DNA of 64,000 bases from JAGWBJ01 sp034423015 (GCA_034423015.1 DAOUJG010000061.1:1-64000), one strand, 5' to 3'; shown: positions 24,511-34,498, numbered from the stretch's first letter. Translations and numbers: made by a program. The notes: a model not told the origin generated them from the letters alone.

Positions 24511-27500
24511 CGCCCACCGAGACCGCTTCCCGCGGGGGGCCGCCCTTGGCCCTCTCCAGGACCTCCTTGAAGGCCTTGGGATAGACTTTGACGAACCGGG
24601 GGAGCATGGCGTCCCAGTCGTCCAGGACGTCCTTGGCCCTGGGGCTGCCGGTATACCTGTAGTGGTCCTCCACCAGCCCTCGCAGGGTCTCCACGTCCTC
24701 GCGGTGCACCATGGGCTCCAGGTCCACCATCTCGGGATTGCATCTGCCGGGGAAGCCGCCGTCCAGGTCCAGCACGTAGGCGAAACCGCCGCTCATGCCG
24801 GCGGCGAAGTTGCGCCCGGTGGGGCCGAGAACGGCTATGACCCCCTTGGTCATGTACTCGCACCCGTGATCGCCCACCCCGTCCACCACCGCCCTGGCTC
24901 CGCTGTTGCGCACGGCGAACCGTTCGCCGGCCACGCCGCAGATGAACGCCTCGCCTCCCGTCGCCCCGTACAGGGCCACGTTGCCGGTGATGATGTTCTC
25001 CTCGCGGGTGAAGCTGGAGCCCTTGGGAGGGTAGACCACGATCCGGCCGCCCGAGAGTCCCTTGGCCAGGTAGTCGTTGGTTTCCCCCTCCAGGTACAGC
25101 GACACGCCGGGGGCCAGGAAGGCGCCGAAGCTCTGGCCCGCCGACCCCTTCAGCCTGATGCGGATGGTGTCGTCGGGCAGCCCCGCTTCACCATACTTCT
25201 TGGACACCTGGCCGCTGAGCATGGCCCCGGTTGTGCGGTTGGAGTTGCGTATCGGGAGGTCCAGGGTGACGGGGGTCCCCTTCTCCAGCGCCGCCTGGCT
25301 GCGGGCGATGAGCTCCTGGTCCAGCACGGCGTCCAGGCCGTGGTCCTGGCTGCGGGAGTGGTGGGTGGCGACGCCCTCGGGCACGTCGGGCTTGTGCAGC
25401 AGCGCGGCCAGGTCCAGCCCCTTGGCCTTCCAGTGGTCGATGGCCTCCCGGGTCCGCAGCTTGTCCACCCTTCCCACCATCTCGTTGATCGTGCGGAACC
25501 CCAGGCGGGACATGATCTCCCGCAGGTGCTCAGCCACGAAGAAGAAGTAGTTGATCACGTGCTCCGGCTGCCCCGCGAACTTCTTGCGGAGCTCCGGGTC
25601 CTGGGTGGCTATGCCCACCGAGCAGGTGTTCAGGTGGCACTTTCGGAGCATGATGCAGCCCAGGGTGACCAGGGCCGGAGTGGCGAAACCGAACTCCTCC
25701 GCGCCCAGCAGGCACGCTATGGCCACGTCGCGGCCCGTCTTGAGGTTGCCGTCGGCCTGGACGACGATGCGGCCCCGCAGGTCGTTCATCACCAGCACCT
25801 GCTGGGTCTCGGCGATGCCCAGCTCCCAGGGCAGGCCCGCGTGCTTGATGGACGATTCGGGCGAGGCGCCGGTGCCCCCGCTGTACCCGCTGATTAGGAC
25901 CACGTCCCCCCGGGCCTTGGAGACCCCCGCCGCGATGGTGCCCACCCCCACCTCGGCCACCAGCTTCACGTGGACCCGGGCGGTGGGGTTGGCGTACTTC
26001 AGGTCGTAGATGAGCTGGGCCAGGTCCTCGATGGAGTAGATGTCGTGGTGGGGGGGCGGCGATATCAGCTCCACGCCCGGGGTCGAGCTTCGCACCCAGC
26101 CGATGTACTCGTCCACCTTGTGTCCCGGCAGCTGTCCGCCCTCTCCCGGCTTGGAGCCCTGGGCCATCTTTATCTGCAGGTCCGTGGCGTTGGTCAAGTA
26201 GTTGATGGTCACCCCGAACCGCCCCGAGGCGACCTGCTTGATGGCGCTGCTACGGGAGTCCCCGTTGGGGTCGGGAGTGTAACGTCGGTGGTCCTCCCCG
26301 CCTTCGCCGGTGTTGCTCCTGGCCCCGATGCGGTTCATCGCGATGGCCAGCGTCTCGTGGGTCTCCCGGCTTATGGATCCCAGGGAGATGGCGCCGGTGG
26401 CGAACCGCTTGACGATCTCCTTGGCGGGCTCCACCTCGTCGATGGGGATCGGCCGGTCCATCTCCTCGAAGTCCAGCAGACCGCGCAGGGTGGCCAGCCG
26501 CTTGCTCTTGCCGTCGATCTCGTCGGCGAACTCCTTGTACGTCTCGTAGCTCTTGGTCCTGGCCGAGTGCTGGAGCAGGGCGATGGAGTTGGGGTTGTAC
26601 ATGTGGTACTCGCCGTCCCGCCTCCATTGGTAGACCCCGCCGGGGTCCAGGTCCGGGGCCGCCGAGCCGGAGTCTGAATAGGCGAAGGCGTGGCGTTGCC
26701 GGGACTCCTCCTCGATGGTGTCCAGCCCGATGCCTCCGACCCTGGAGGGGGTCCACGTGAAGTAGCGGTCCACCAGCTCCTGGGAAAGCCCCACCGCCTC
26801 GAATATCTGCGCTCCCCGGTATCCCCGGATGGTGGCGATGCCCATCTTGGACATCACCTTCACCACGCCCTTGTGGAGCGCCTTCAGGTAGTTCTCCGAG
26901 GCGGACTCGGCGTCAGTCCCCTCCGGCAGCACGCCGTCCCGCGCCAGCCGTTCCAGGGTCTCGAAGGCCAGGTACGGGTTGACCGCCGCGGCGCCGTAGC
27001 CCAGCAGCAGCGCCAGGTGCGCCACCTCCCGCGGCTCCCCCGACTCCACGATGAGGCCCACGCTGATACGCGAACCCTCCCGTATCAGGTGGTGGTGTAC
27101 GGCCGACGTCGCCAGCAGGCTGGGAATTGGGGCGTGGTCCCTGTCCACTCCCCGGTCGGACAGGATGATGATGCAGTACCCCTCCTCCACGGCCCGGGCG
27201 GCCCGCTCGCACAGCTCGTCGATGCCGCGCTCCAGCGAGCCCTCACCCCCCCGGACTTCGAATAGGGCGGGGATGGTGATGGTCCTGACGCCCTCGACGT
27301 CCAGGGCCCTGATCTTCTCCAGCTCGGTGCTGGTGACCACAGGCTCGTCCAGCCTGAGCTGGCGGCAGTGCTCGGGCGTCTCCTCGAACAGGTTGCGTTG
27401 CCGGCCAACGAAGCTCACGGTGGAGGTGACCAGCTCCTCCCGGATGGCGTCCAGGGGAGGGTTGGTCACCTGGGCGAACATCTGCTTGAAGTAGTTGAAG

Positions 27501-29050
27501 ACGAGCTGGGGCTTGTCCGAGAGCACGGCCAGCGGGGCGTCGTTGCCCATGGAGCCCACCGGCTCGGCCCCCGTGGACGCCATGGGCTGCAGGATGATGC
27601 TCAGGTCTTCCAGGGTGTACCCGAAGGCCTTCTGCTGCACCAGCAGGGTGGCGCCGTCGCGGCAGGGGGCCTTGGGAGGAGCCGCGAGCTGGTCCAACGT
27701 CACAACGTTGTCCGCCAGCCACCTGGCGTAGGGCTTGCTCGTGGAGAGCTCTCGCTTGATCTCGTCGTCGCCAACGATCCTGCCCTGTGAGGGGTCGACC
27801 AGGAACATGCGGCCGGGCTGCAGCCTCGCCTTGAACATCACGTCCTCGGGCGGGATGTCCAGTACCCCCACCTCCGACGCCATGACCAGGGTGTCGTCCT
27901 TGGTCACCAGGTAGCGGAAGGGGCGCAGCCCGTTCCGGTCCAGGATGGCGCCGATGCGGACCCCGTCGGTAAAGACCAGCAGCGCCGGCCCGTCCCACGG
28001 CTCCATCAGGGAGGCGTGGTAGTTGTAGAACGCTCTCTTCTCGGGGTACATGTCGACCCCGTCGCCCCAGGCCTCGGGGACCAGCATCATCATGCAGTGG
28101 GGCAGGCTTCTGCCCGTGGCCAGCAGCAGCTCCAGGGCGTTGTCGATGGAGGCGGTGTCGCTCTGTCCGGGCGTGATGACCGGGAACAGCTTCTGCATGT
28201 CGTCGCCGAACAGGGGCGACGAGAAGGCGGCCTCCCGGGCCACCATCCAGTTGATGTTGCCCCGCAGGGTGTTGATCTCTCCGTTGTGGGCCAGCAGCCT
28301 GTAGGGGTGGGCCAGCTTCCAGGAGCCCAGGGTGTTGGTGCTGAAACGGGAGTGGACCAGGCAGAAAGACGACTCCAGCTCCGGGTCGTTCAGGTCCCGG
28401 TAGAACCCGGAGACCTGGTCGGCCATAAGCAGGCCCTTGTACACGATGCGCGTCGTGTACAGGCTGCAGACGTAGAAGGTGTCCGCGCTTGCGATGCCGG
28501 ACTCGGCCACCGCATTCTCCACCCGCTTGCGGATGACGTAGAGCTTGCGCCCCAGGTGGGCCTCGTCGGCCGTGTCCGATCCGGCGCCCACGAACACCTG
28601 CTGGATGCAGGGCTGCACCTTCCGGGCGTCGGCGCCTATGGCATCGGGGTCCACGGGAACCTCCCGCCAGCCCAGCACCCGCTGCCCCTCGTCGCCGATG
28701 GCATCCTCGAAGAGCCTCTTGCACAGGGCCCGCTCCTCCGGGTCTTGGGGAAGGAAGACCATCCCGACCCCGTACCGCCCCGGCTCCGGCAGGTCTATGC
28801 CCAGCTTGGCGCACTCCCGCTGGAACAACCGGTGGGGCATCTGCAGGAGGATGCCCGCGCCGTCGCCCGTCTTCGGGTCCGCGCCCTGGGCCCCGCGGTG
28901 TCCCAGGTTGACCAGCACCTCCAGGGACTGGCGCACGACGCGGTGGGACCGCCTGCCCTTGATGTCGGCCACGACGCCGACTCCGCAACCGTCGTGCTCG
29001 AACCACGGGTCGTAGAGTCCCTGTTTTTGCAGCTTTTCCTGGCGTTTCAT
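24503..29050 (-). CDS. gltB: glutamate synthase large subunit
   Basis: 1515 residues. It converts glutamine and 2-oxoglutarate to two glutamates. The N-terminal glutaminase nucleophile is Cys22 (EHDGCGVG), exposed after removal of a 21-residue propeptide. Other signs are HSRFSTNTLGSW and LAHNGEINTLRGN in the glutaminase domain, the FMN-binding synthase domain with GGTGASPESSIKHAGLPWE, and the [3Fe-4S] cysteines in CIMLRKCHLNTCSVG. The C-terminal beta-helix repeats include GATGGEAFI and GMSGGFAYVLD. First gene of gltB-gltD, with a TATAAT box upstream. Confidence 0.96.
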   Translation of the reverse strand: MKRQEKLQKQGLYDPWFEHDGCGVGVVADIKGRRSHRVVRQSLEVLVNLGHRGAQGADPKTGDGAGILLQMPHRLFQRECAKLGIDLPEPGRYGVGMVFLPQDPEERALCKRLFEDAIGDEGQRVLGWREVPVDPDAIGADARKVQPCIQQVFVGAGSDTADEAHLGRKLYVIRKRVENAVAESGIASADTFYVCSLYTTRIVYKGLLMADQVSGFYRDLNDPELESSFCLVHSRFSTNTLGSWKLAHPYRLLAHNGEINTLRGNINWMVAREAAFSSPLFGDDMQKLFPVITPGQSDTASIDNALELLLATGRSLPHCMMMLVPEAWGDGVDMYPEKRAFYNYHASLMEPWDGPALLVFTDGVRIGAILDRNGLRPFRYLVTKDDTLVMASEVGVLDIPPEDVMFKARLQPGRMFLVDPSQGRIVGDDEIKRELSTSKPYARWLADNVVTLDQLAAPPKAPCRDGATLLVQQKAFGYTLEDLSIILQPMASTGAEPVGSMGNDAPLAVLSDKPQLVFNYFKQMFAQVTNPPLDAIREELVTSTVSFVGRQRNLFEETPEHCRQLRLDEPVVTSTELEKIRALDVEGVRTITIPALFEVRGGEGSLERGIDELCERAARAVEEGYCIIILSDRGVDRDHAPIPSLLATSAVHHHLIREGSRISVGLIVESGEPREVAHLALLLGYGAAAVNPYLAFETLERLARDGVLPEGTDAESASENYLKALHKGVVKVMSKMGIATIRGYRGAQIFEAVGLSQELVDRYFTWTPSRVGGIGLDTIEEESRQRHAFAYSDSGSAAPDLDPGGVYQWRRDGEYHMYNPNSIALLQHSARTKSYETYKEFADEIDGKSKRLATLRGLLDFEEMDRPIPIDEVEPAKEIVKRFATGAISLGSISRETHETLAIAMNRIGARSNTGEGGEDHRRYTPDPNGDSRSSAIKQVASGRFGVTINYLTNATDLQIKMAQGSKPGEGGQLPGHKVDEYIGWVRSSTPGVELISPPPHHDIYSIEDLAQLIYDLKYANPTARVHVKLVAEVGVGTIAAGVSKARGDVVLISGYSGGTGASPESSIKHAGLPWELGIAETQQVLVMNDLRGRIVVQADGNLKTGRDVAIACLLGAEEFGFATPALVTLGCIMLRKCHLNTCSVGIATQDPELRKKFAGQPEHVINYFFFVAEHLREIMSRLGFRTINEMVGRVDKLRTREAIDHWKAKGLDLAALLHKPDVPEGVATHHSRSQDHGLDAVLDQELIARSQAALEKGTPVTLDLPIRNSNRTTGAMLSGQVSKKYGEAGLPDDTIRIRLKGSAGQSFGAFLAPGVSLYLEGETNDYLAKGLSGGRIVVYPPKGSSFTREENIITGNVALYGATGGEAFICGVAGERFAVRNSGARAVVDGVGDHGCEYMTKGVIAVLGPTGRNFAAGMSGGFAYVLDLDGGFPGRCNPEMVDLEPMVHREDVETLRGLVEDHYRYTGSPRAKDVLDDWDAMLPRFVKVYPKAFKEVLERAKGGPPREAVSVGDA

Positions 29051-29112
29051 GCCTGTCCGCAGCGCCGGGAGACCCGGTCTTTATCAGGGAGTCCCCGGCA
29101 ATCTAAGCGGAC

Positions 29113-29118
29113 ATTATA
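29113..29118 (-). promoter_or_regulatory. -10 element of the gltBD operon
   Basis: TATAAT on the minus strand, giving a leader of about 55 bases before the gltB ATG. No clear -35 hexamer at 17 bases. Confidence 0.5.
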
Positions 29119-29602
29119 CCTCAGGTACACGGTTGTGTGTAGTACGTACCGGGAGGGGGAAAGGGAAAAGTCGCTGGGCATCTGCCTTGGGCGGCATGTG
29201 CCCTTTCCTTTAGTGAGGAGGTTGATAGGAGGAGGTTGATGGAATGGGACAGCGGCCCAGGAGTGTCAGCCGTCTCTCTCTGGCCTACCTCCAGAATTTG
29301 AATCTGGCGATGCGCCTTGCAAGCCGGTCAAGCCAAGCGCCTCCGCCTGCTGGTTAGGCATTCTTCGTACCTGCTCCTAGGGTACCGGCCACGCTGGGCC
29401 TCCCGCACAAGGGTCGTTGGCGAGTCCGGGGGCATGAACCGTGCCAGGGCGGCGGACGCTGGCGCGCGGGCAGCGTGTTCACTATCCACCACGGCCCCTG
29501 CTCATCTCGACGATTCTATGCCAGGCTGCCAGCCCATCATGTAAGATAGCAGTGTATGGAAAGCGTTGCGAAATTGTAAACGACCCGCTGAGCGGACCGC
29601 CT
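29119..29602. other. gene-free interval between gltB and ftsH
   Basis: Apart from the gltB promoter and a possible 20-codon frame at 29239-29301, no gene, tRNA or strong repeat is seen. Short open frames here lack coding character. The 12-base direct repeat GAGGAGGTTGAT at 29215 and 29229 is the only local structure. Confidence 0.5.
29239..29301 (+). other. possible 20-codon small ORF with duplicated ribosome-binding site
   Basis: ATG at 29239 follows GGAGGAGG by 3 bases, and the same GAGGAGGTTGAT block occurs 14 bases earlier. It encodes 20 residues (MEWDSGPG start) ending TGA. Too short to judge; listed because the ribosome-binding sequence is unusually strong. Confidence 0.2.
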
Positions 29603-29631
29603 TTGCTTTTTGCATCGGAGTGACTTAATAT
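29603..29631 (+). promoter_or_regulatory. sigma70-type promoter of ftsH
   Basis: TTGCTT, 17-base spacer, TAATAT, about 38 bases before the ftsH start. No heat-shock-type sequence was recognised. Confidence 0.6.
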
Positions 29632-29668
29632 ATAGGGGAGAGGCCCGAACGCCCCTTGGGAGGGGTAT

Positions 29669-31627
29669 TTGCGGACGGGGCCTCGTGAGCGCATGAGAAA
29701 CAGCTTCATATATCTGCTGATAATAGTGGCCGCGCTGGCCATCTTCTTCACCATGGTGAGCGGCTGGGGGGGCACCGAAGAGCGGACCTTGACCGAGGTC
29801 CTTACCCTGGCCAAGGAGGACCGCATCCAGCGCATCGAGGTCCAGGGCGAGAAGCTGACCGTCATCACCCGGGGCGGCGAGAAGTTCAACAGCCGCATCG
29901 GCAGTGAGACGGACATCATGTCCCTGCTCAGCGCCGAGGGAGTCGACACCAGCGACAGCGGCCTCAGCGTCAAGTTCAAGGGCAGCGGCGGCCTGGGTAG
30001 CTTCTTCGGGATTCTGATCAACTTCCTGCCCCTCATCTTCTTCGGCGCGCTGATCCTGTTCATGATGCGCCAGGCCCAGGGCAGCAACAACCAGACCCTG
30101 AGCTTCGGGAGAAGCCGGGCCCGCATGTTCATGGTCAACCGCCCCACGGTGACCTTCAGCGACGTGGCCGGGGTCGAAGAGGCCAAGACGGAGCTCCAGG
30201 AGGTCGTGGAGTTCCTCAAGTTCCCCGAGCGGTTCCTCTCCCTGGGGGCGCGCATACCCAAGGGCGTGCTCCTTGTCGGCCAGCCCGGCACGGGCAAGAC
30301 CCTTCTGGCGCGGGCGGTGGCCGGCGAGGCCGGAGTTCCCTTCTTCTCCATCAGCGGCAGCGAGTTCGTGGAGATGTTCGTGGGCGTCGGCGCGGCCAGG
30401 GTCCGCGACCTGTTCGACCAGGCCAAGCGCAACGCCCCGTGCATCGTGTTCGTCGACGAGATCGACGCCGTGGGCAGGCACCGGGGAGCCGGCCTGGGAG
30501 GCGGCCACGACGAACGGGAGCAGACCCTGAACCAGATCCTGGTGGAGATGGACGGGTTCGACACCAACACCAACATCATAATCGTGGCGGCCACCAACCG
30601 CCCGGACATCCTGGACCCCGCGCTGCTCCGCCCCGGCCGGTTCGACAGGCGGGTCGTCCTCGACCTGCCGGACCTCAACGGGCGCGTAGCCATACTCAAG
30701 GTGCATTCCAGCGGCAAGCCCCTGGCCGCCGACGTCAGCCTCGACACCCTGGCCAAGCAGACCCCGGGCTTCAGCGGGGCCGATCTGGCCAACCTCGTAA
30801 ACGAGTCGGCCCTGCTGGCCGCCCGCTTCAACAAGAAGCTCATCGGGATGATAGAGTTCGAGGAGGCCATAGACCGGGTGATCGCCGGGCCCGAGCGCAA
30901 GGGCCGCGTGATAAGCGACCGGGAGAAGGAGATGACGGCCTACCACGAGGCGGGCCACGCCCTGGTTGCCTGGAAGCTGCCCCACGCCGACCCCGTGCAC
31001 AAGATATCCATCGTCGCCCGCGGCGGCATGGGCGGGTACACCCGCCTCCTGCCCCAGGAGGACCGGTACCTCTGGACCAAGAACCAGTTCGAGGACATGC
31101 TTGCTACATCCATGGGCGGCAGGATAGCCGAGGAGCGTATCTTCGACGAGATCACCACAGGGGCCAGCAACGACCTGGAGAACGCCACCAGGATCGCCCT
31201 GCGCATGATCAAGCAGTACGGAATGAGCAAGAGCCTGGGCCCCCGCACCTTCGGCCGCAGGGAGGAGCTGGTGTTCCTCGGCCGGGAGATCCACGAGGAG
31301 CGCGATTACAGCGACAAGGTGGCTGAGGACATAGACCAGGAGGTCCAGGTCGTAATCCACCACGCCTACACCCGGGCGGAGAAGATAATAGACGAGAACT
31401 CCGAGAAGCTGGCCGAGGTCGCCCGCTACCTGATGCAACACGAGTCCGTCGAGGGAGACGCCCTGACCCGGCTGTTCGACGGAGGGCCTCCCCAGGACGA
31501 CCCGGTGCCCGTGCCCCCGCAGCCCACGCCGCCGACGACCGCCCCTCCCTCAGTGGTGCCGCAGCCAAGCCCCACCATGTCCAGCCGCCAGGACCCCTCC
31601 CCAGCGGACGTGGGCGACGGAGGATAG
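29669..31627 (+). CDS. ftsH: ATP-dependent zinc metalloprotease FtsH
   Basis: 652 residues. It degrades membrane and some soluble proteins. Two transmembrane helices (about 12-29 and 111-133) flank a small extracytoplasmic domain. The AAA domain has Walker A GQPGTGKT (204-211, Gln in place of the usual Pro), Walker B CIVFVDEID and the pore motif MFVG. The second region has RPGRFDRRV and the protease site HEAGH (426-430). The TTG at 29669 has GGGAGGGG just upstream; ATG 29693 is possible. The C-terminus is Pro/Thr-rich. hflK and hflC, its regulators, lie downstream. Confidence 0.96.
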   Translation: MRTGPRERMRNSFIYLLIIVAALAIFFTMVSGWGGTEERTLTEVLTLAKEDRIQRIEVQGEKLTVITRGGEKFNSRIGSETDIMSLLSAEGVDTSDSGLSVKFKGSGGLGSFFGILINFLPLIFFGALILFMMRQAQGSNNQTLSFGRSRARMFMVNRPTVTFSDVAGVEEAKTELQEVVEFLKFPERFLSLGARIPKGVLLVGQPGTGKTLLARAVAGEAGVPFFSISGSEFVEMFVGVGAARVRDLFDQAKRNAPCIVFVDEIDAVGRHRGAGLGGGHDEREQTLNQILVEMDGFDTNTNIIIVAATNRPDILDPALLRPGRFDRRVVLDLPDLNGRVAILKVHSSGKPLAADVSLDTLAKQTPGFSGADLANLVNESALLAARFNKKLIGMIEFEEAIDRVIAGPERKGRVISDREKEMTAYHEAGHALVAWKLPHADPVHKISIVARGGMGGYTRLLPQEDRYLWTKNQFEDMLATSMGGRIAEERIFDEITTGASNDLENATRIALRMIKQYGMSKSLGPRTFGRREELVFLGREIHEERDYSDKVAEDIDQEVQVVIHHAYTRAEKIIDENSEKLAEVARYLMQHESVEGDALTRLFDGGPPQDDPVPVPPQPTPPTTAPPSVVPQPSPTMSSRQDPSPADVGDGG

Positions 31628-31683
31628 CCACCCGGCCCTCCCGGTTCCGGCCTGCCGCCCGCTCTCGGCAACGGGAACAGACG

Positions 31684-31710
31684 TGGGCCCCGCCTTTAAC
31701 ACGGGGCCCA
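31684..31710. terminator. hairpin between convergent ftsH and small gene
   Basis: TGGGCCCCG and CGGGGCCCA form a perfect 9-bp stem with a 9-base loop. There is no T-run on the plus strand. It could end transcription from both sides or be a bidirectional block. Confidence 0.5.
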
Positions 31711-31740
31711 TCGCGTTGGCCAACCGTTGTCGCCGCTTCG

Positions 31741-32001
31741 CTACTCCTCGGTGGAGTCCTCCAACGGGAGCTCCCGGAAATAGACCCCCCAGCGCTGCAT
31801 GATATCCGCGACCCTGGGGTCCTCCAGGGCCATCACCTCCCGCAGGAACCCCGCCAGCGCGTGGGCGGGCATCAGCTCCTGGGAGCACACCCAACTCTTC
31901 TCGGCGGGCACCACGTACAGCAGCCCGCTCTGGTGCATGCAGCTCACCTGCAGCCGGGTCATGGCCTGCCCCGGCTTGATGGTCACTCCGTATTCGGCCA
32001 T
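31741..32001 (-). CDS. hypothetical 86-residue protein
   Basis: Starts at ATG 32001 with GGAGG upstream; the longer frame is not supported. Sequence begins AEYGVTIKPGQAMTRLQVSC and contains CMHQSGLLYVVPAEKSWVCS, then an acidic helical end. No signal peptide or membrane segment. It sits opposite in direction between ftsH and hflK. The two Cys segments could bind metal, but no family is recognised. Confidence 0.6.
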   Translation of the reverse strand: MAEYGVTIKPGQAMTRLQVSCMHQSGLLYVVPAEKSWVCSQELMPAHALAGFLREVMALEDPRVADIMQRWGVYFRELPLEDSTEE

Positions 32002-32133
32002 CCTTGGTCCTCCCCCGGGTCGTCTGCTCATCGGCCAGCTTAGCATCCCGGCCGTGGATGCGCCAGCGCCTCCGCCTCCCGGTTTGAATTGGAACCGAAT
32101 GGCGCCGGGCGGCATACCTAAGGAGGACGATTC

Positions 32134-32175
32134 ATGGTACAATCCTATGACGCTGCGGGAGGCCCCGGCGGGTAA
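32134..32175 (+). other. possible 13-codon leader ORF before hflK
   Basis: AAGGAGG lies 7 bases before ATG 32134, the best ribosome-binding site in this stretch. The frame encodes MVQSYDAAGGPGG and stops 40 bases before hflK, which itself has no evident site. A TACAAT box at 32138-32143 lies inside it, so if that is hflK's -10 the ORF would not be on the same message. Confidence 0.25.
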
Positions 32176-32215
32176 GACCCGGCATTCCAGGCGCATCCGG
32201 CGGCAGCGATAGAGT

Positions 32216-33349
32216 ATGCACCAGCCACCTAGAGGCGAGCCCGAAATCGATCTGGAACAGATCCTGAACCGTATCGGGGCTTCGCTATCCGGTTTTCGCA
32301 ACAAGTTCGGCGGCAACGCCGTCTCCTACGTCACCTTTGGCATCCTGGGCCTGGCCCTCATCCTCTGGCTGGCCAGCGGCATCTATCAGGTGAGGCCCGG
32401 CGAGCAGGCGGTCCACCGCACCTTCGGCAAGTGCTGCCGAGTGTCCGACGAGGGCCTCAACTGGTGGTGGCCGGCCCCCATAGGCACCAAGAACATCGAG
32501 TCCATCGCCGAGGTCCGCAGCATGGAGTTGGGCTTCCGGACGGAGGGGAACGTCTCCTCCTCCGTCCTTCAGCAAGAGGCCCAGATGATCGCCGGGGACC
32601 TGAACATCGTGGACGTTCCCCTGGTCGTCCAGTACCGTATCAGCGACCTCCAGAACTTCCTATTCAAGGTCGCAGACCCCGGGGAGCTCGGGCGGACCGG
32701 GGGAGACGTGGGCGCCAACAGGCCCGAGGGACGCACCCTGAAAGACGCCACCGAGGCCGCCCTGCGCCTGGTGGTCGGGCAGCGGTCCATCGACGACGTG
32801 CTGACCGACCGCAAGGAAGAGGTCCAGGTGGATACCCAGCAGCTGCTCCAGGAGATCCTGGACACCTACGAGACCGGGCTGCAGGTGCTGTCGGTCCGGC
32901 TTCAGGAGGTCGCGCCGCCGGCGGAGGTGGTGGACGCCTTCCAGGACGTGAACCGGGCCAGGCAAGACCGGGAGACGTCCATAAACCAGGCCCAGGCCTA
33001 CGAGAGGGACATCATTCCCAGGGCCCGTGGTGAGGCCCAGCGGATCACCCAGGCGGCCGAGGCCTTCAAACGCGAGCGGATAGCCAAGGCCGAGGGTGAG
33101 GCCGGCCGCTTCCTGGACATACTTGAGGAGTACAATAAGGCGGAGGACGTGACCCGCCAGAGGCTCTACCTCGAGGCCATGGAAGACATACTTCCCGGCA
33201 TCTCCAAATTCGTGGTGTCCCCCGAGGCCGAGGGCGCCCTCATCCTGAACGCGGGCGGCGCAGGCCAGCAGGCCATCCCCGTGCCGGTGCCGTCTATCTC
33301 CGTGCCCACCCAGCCGCCCCCCACCCCCACTCCCGAGGGAGGTTCCTAG
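32216..33349 (+). CDS. hflK: HflK, prohibitin-family FtsH regulator
   Basis: 377 residues. One transmembrane helix near the N-terminus (VTFGILGLALILWLASGI), then a band-7/SPFH domain beginning YQVRPGEQAVHRTFGK. The block GLNWWWPAPIG and the coiled coil with RARGEAQRITQAAEAF are typical of HflK. With HflC it forms a membrane complex that surrounds and restrains FtsH. The C-terminus is Pro/Thr-rich. hflC follows after 23 bases, an operon. Confidence 0.93.
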   Translation: MHQPPRGEPEIDLEQILNRIGASLSGFRNKFGGNAVSYVTFGILGLALILWLASGIYQVRPGEQAVHRTFGKCCRVSDEGLNWWWPAPIGTKNIESIAEVRSMELGFRTEGNVSSSVLQQEAQMIAGDLNIVDVPLVVQYRISDLQNFLFKVADPGELGRTGGDVGANRPEGRTLKDATEAALRLVVGQRSIDDVLTDRKEEVQVDTQQLLQEILDTYETGLQVLSVRLQEVAPPAEVVDAFQDVNRARQDRETSINQAQAYERDIIPRARGEAQRITQAAEAFKRERIAKAEGEAGRFLDILEEYNKAEDVTRQRLYLEAMEDILPGISKFVVSPEAEGALILNAGGAGQQAIPVPVPSISVPTQPPPTPTPEGGS

Positions 33350-33372
33350 GCGTCGCCGCCTGAAGGGCCGCT

Positions 33373-34323
33373 ATGAAGACCCCGCTAGTAGTCTTAGGCG
33401 CCATACTGCTGATGCTCATCTTCCTGGGGCCCGGAGGCCAGGGGGCGTTCTTCACCGTGGACGAGACCCAGCTTGTGGTGGTCACCCGCTTCGGCGACAT
33501 CCGGTCCATCCACACCTCCTCCGGGATCAAGGTGAAGCTGCCCTTCGTCGACCAGGTGAACACCTTCGACCGGCGCCTCCTCCGCGTGGACATGCAGCCC
33601 GACACCCTGCCCGACCGCGAGAAGGAGTTCCTGGTCATCGATGCCTACACCCGGTACCGGATTACCGATGTGCGCAAGTTCTTCGAGAAGCTGGGCGACC
33701 TGGACAGGGCCGAGGACCGGATAGGCCGGATCGTCATCTCCGGCCTCCGCGAGGAGATCGCCAAGCGGACCAAGGAGGAGATCATCGGGGCTGAGGTGCA
33801 GGAGGAGGTCGACGGCGAACGGATGGTCATCGGCACCACCAGCCGCCAGGAGATACTGGACAACGTCCGGCAGGCCGCCGACCAGACGGTAAAGTCCCCC
33901 GAAAACGACTTCGGTGTCGAGATCAAGGACGTTCGGATCAAGCGGGCCGACTTCCCCGAAGCGGCCCAGCAGAACATCTTCGCCCGCATGACCGCCGAGC
34001 GCCAGCGGATCTCCAGGGAGTTCCGCGCCGAGGGGCAGGAGCAGCGGGACACCATCGAGGCCTCCGCCAACCGGGAGCGGACCATCATCCTCGCCGAGGC
34101 TGACAGGACGGCCAACCTCACCCGGGGTGAGGGAGAGGCCCAGGCGATCAGCATCTTCGCCGAGGCGCTGGAGCAGGGCCCCGAGTTCTTTGCCTTCCAG
34201 CGCAGCCTCGAGGCCTACAGGAAGTTCCTCTCCACCAACGCCACCGTCGTGCTGTCCTCCGACGCGGACCTGTTCCGCTTCCTGGAGGACCCCAGGGGCA
34301 ACGGGCCCGTCGCCACCCCCTGA
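33373..34323 (+). CDS. hflC: HflC, prohibitin-family FtsH regulator
   Basis: 316 residues. An N-terminal signal-anchor helix (PLVVLGAILLMLIFLGPG) precedes an SPFH domain (FFTVDETQLVVVTRFGDI, IKVKLPFVDQVNTFDRRLL). Further on are IKRADFPEAAQQNIFARMTAERQRISREFRAEG and ERTIILAEADRTANLTRGEGEAQAI, closely matching HflC. It is the last gene of the hflK-hflC pair. Confidence 0.94.
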   Translation: MKTPLVVLGAILLMLIFLGPGGQGAFFTVDETQLVVVTRFGDIRSIHTSSGIKVKLPFVDQVNTFDRRLLRVDMQPDTLPDREKEFLVIDAYTRYRITDVRKFFEKLGDLDRAEDRIGRIVISGLREEIAKRTKEEIIGAEVQEEVDGERMVIGTTSRQEILDNVRQAADQTVKSPENDFGVEIKDVRIKRADFPEAAQQNIFARMTAERQRISREFRAEGQEQRDTIEASANRERTIILAEADRTANLTRGEGEAQAISIFAEALEQGPEFFAFQRSLEAYRKFLSTNATVVLSSDADLFRFLEDPRGNGPVATP

Positions 34324-34498
34324 CCCCGCCGCGCCCCGCCGGGGCGGTCTCTTCCGGCCCTCTGCCCGGGCAAGGGTCCATTCTTCCGGGTAACCCGCCC
34401 CCATGCCGGGGCGACCGGCGCCACGAACGATGCCTCCCAGACCCTGGGCCTTTGCGAAGTCCACGTGCCGGCGAAAACGGTGTCGTGCCGCTCCTCGC

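Noticed and set aside
29240..29420. tRNA-like fold in the gltB-ftsH gap
   Set aside because: No seven-base acceptor pairing or T-arm GTTCGA-type loop could be drawn.
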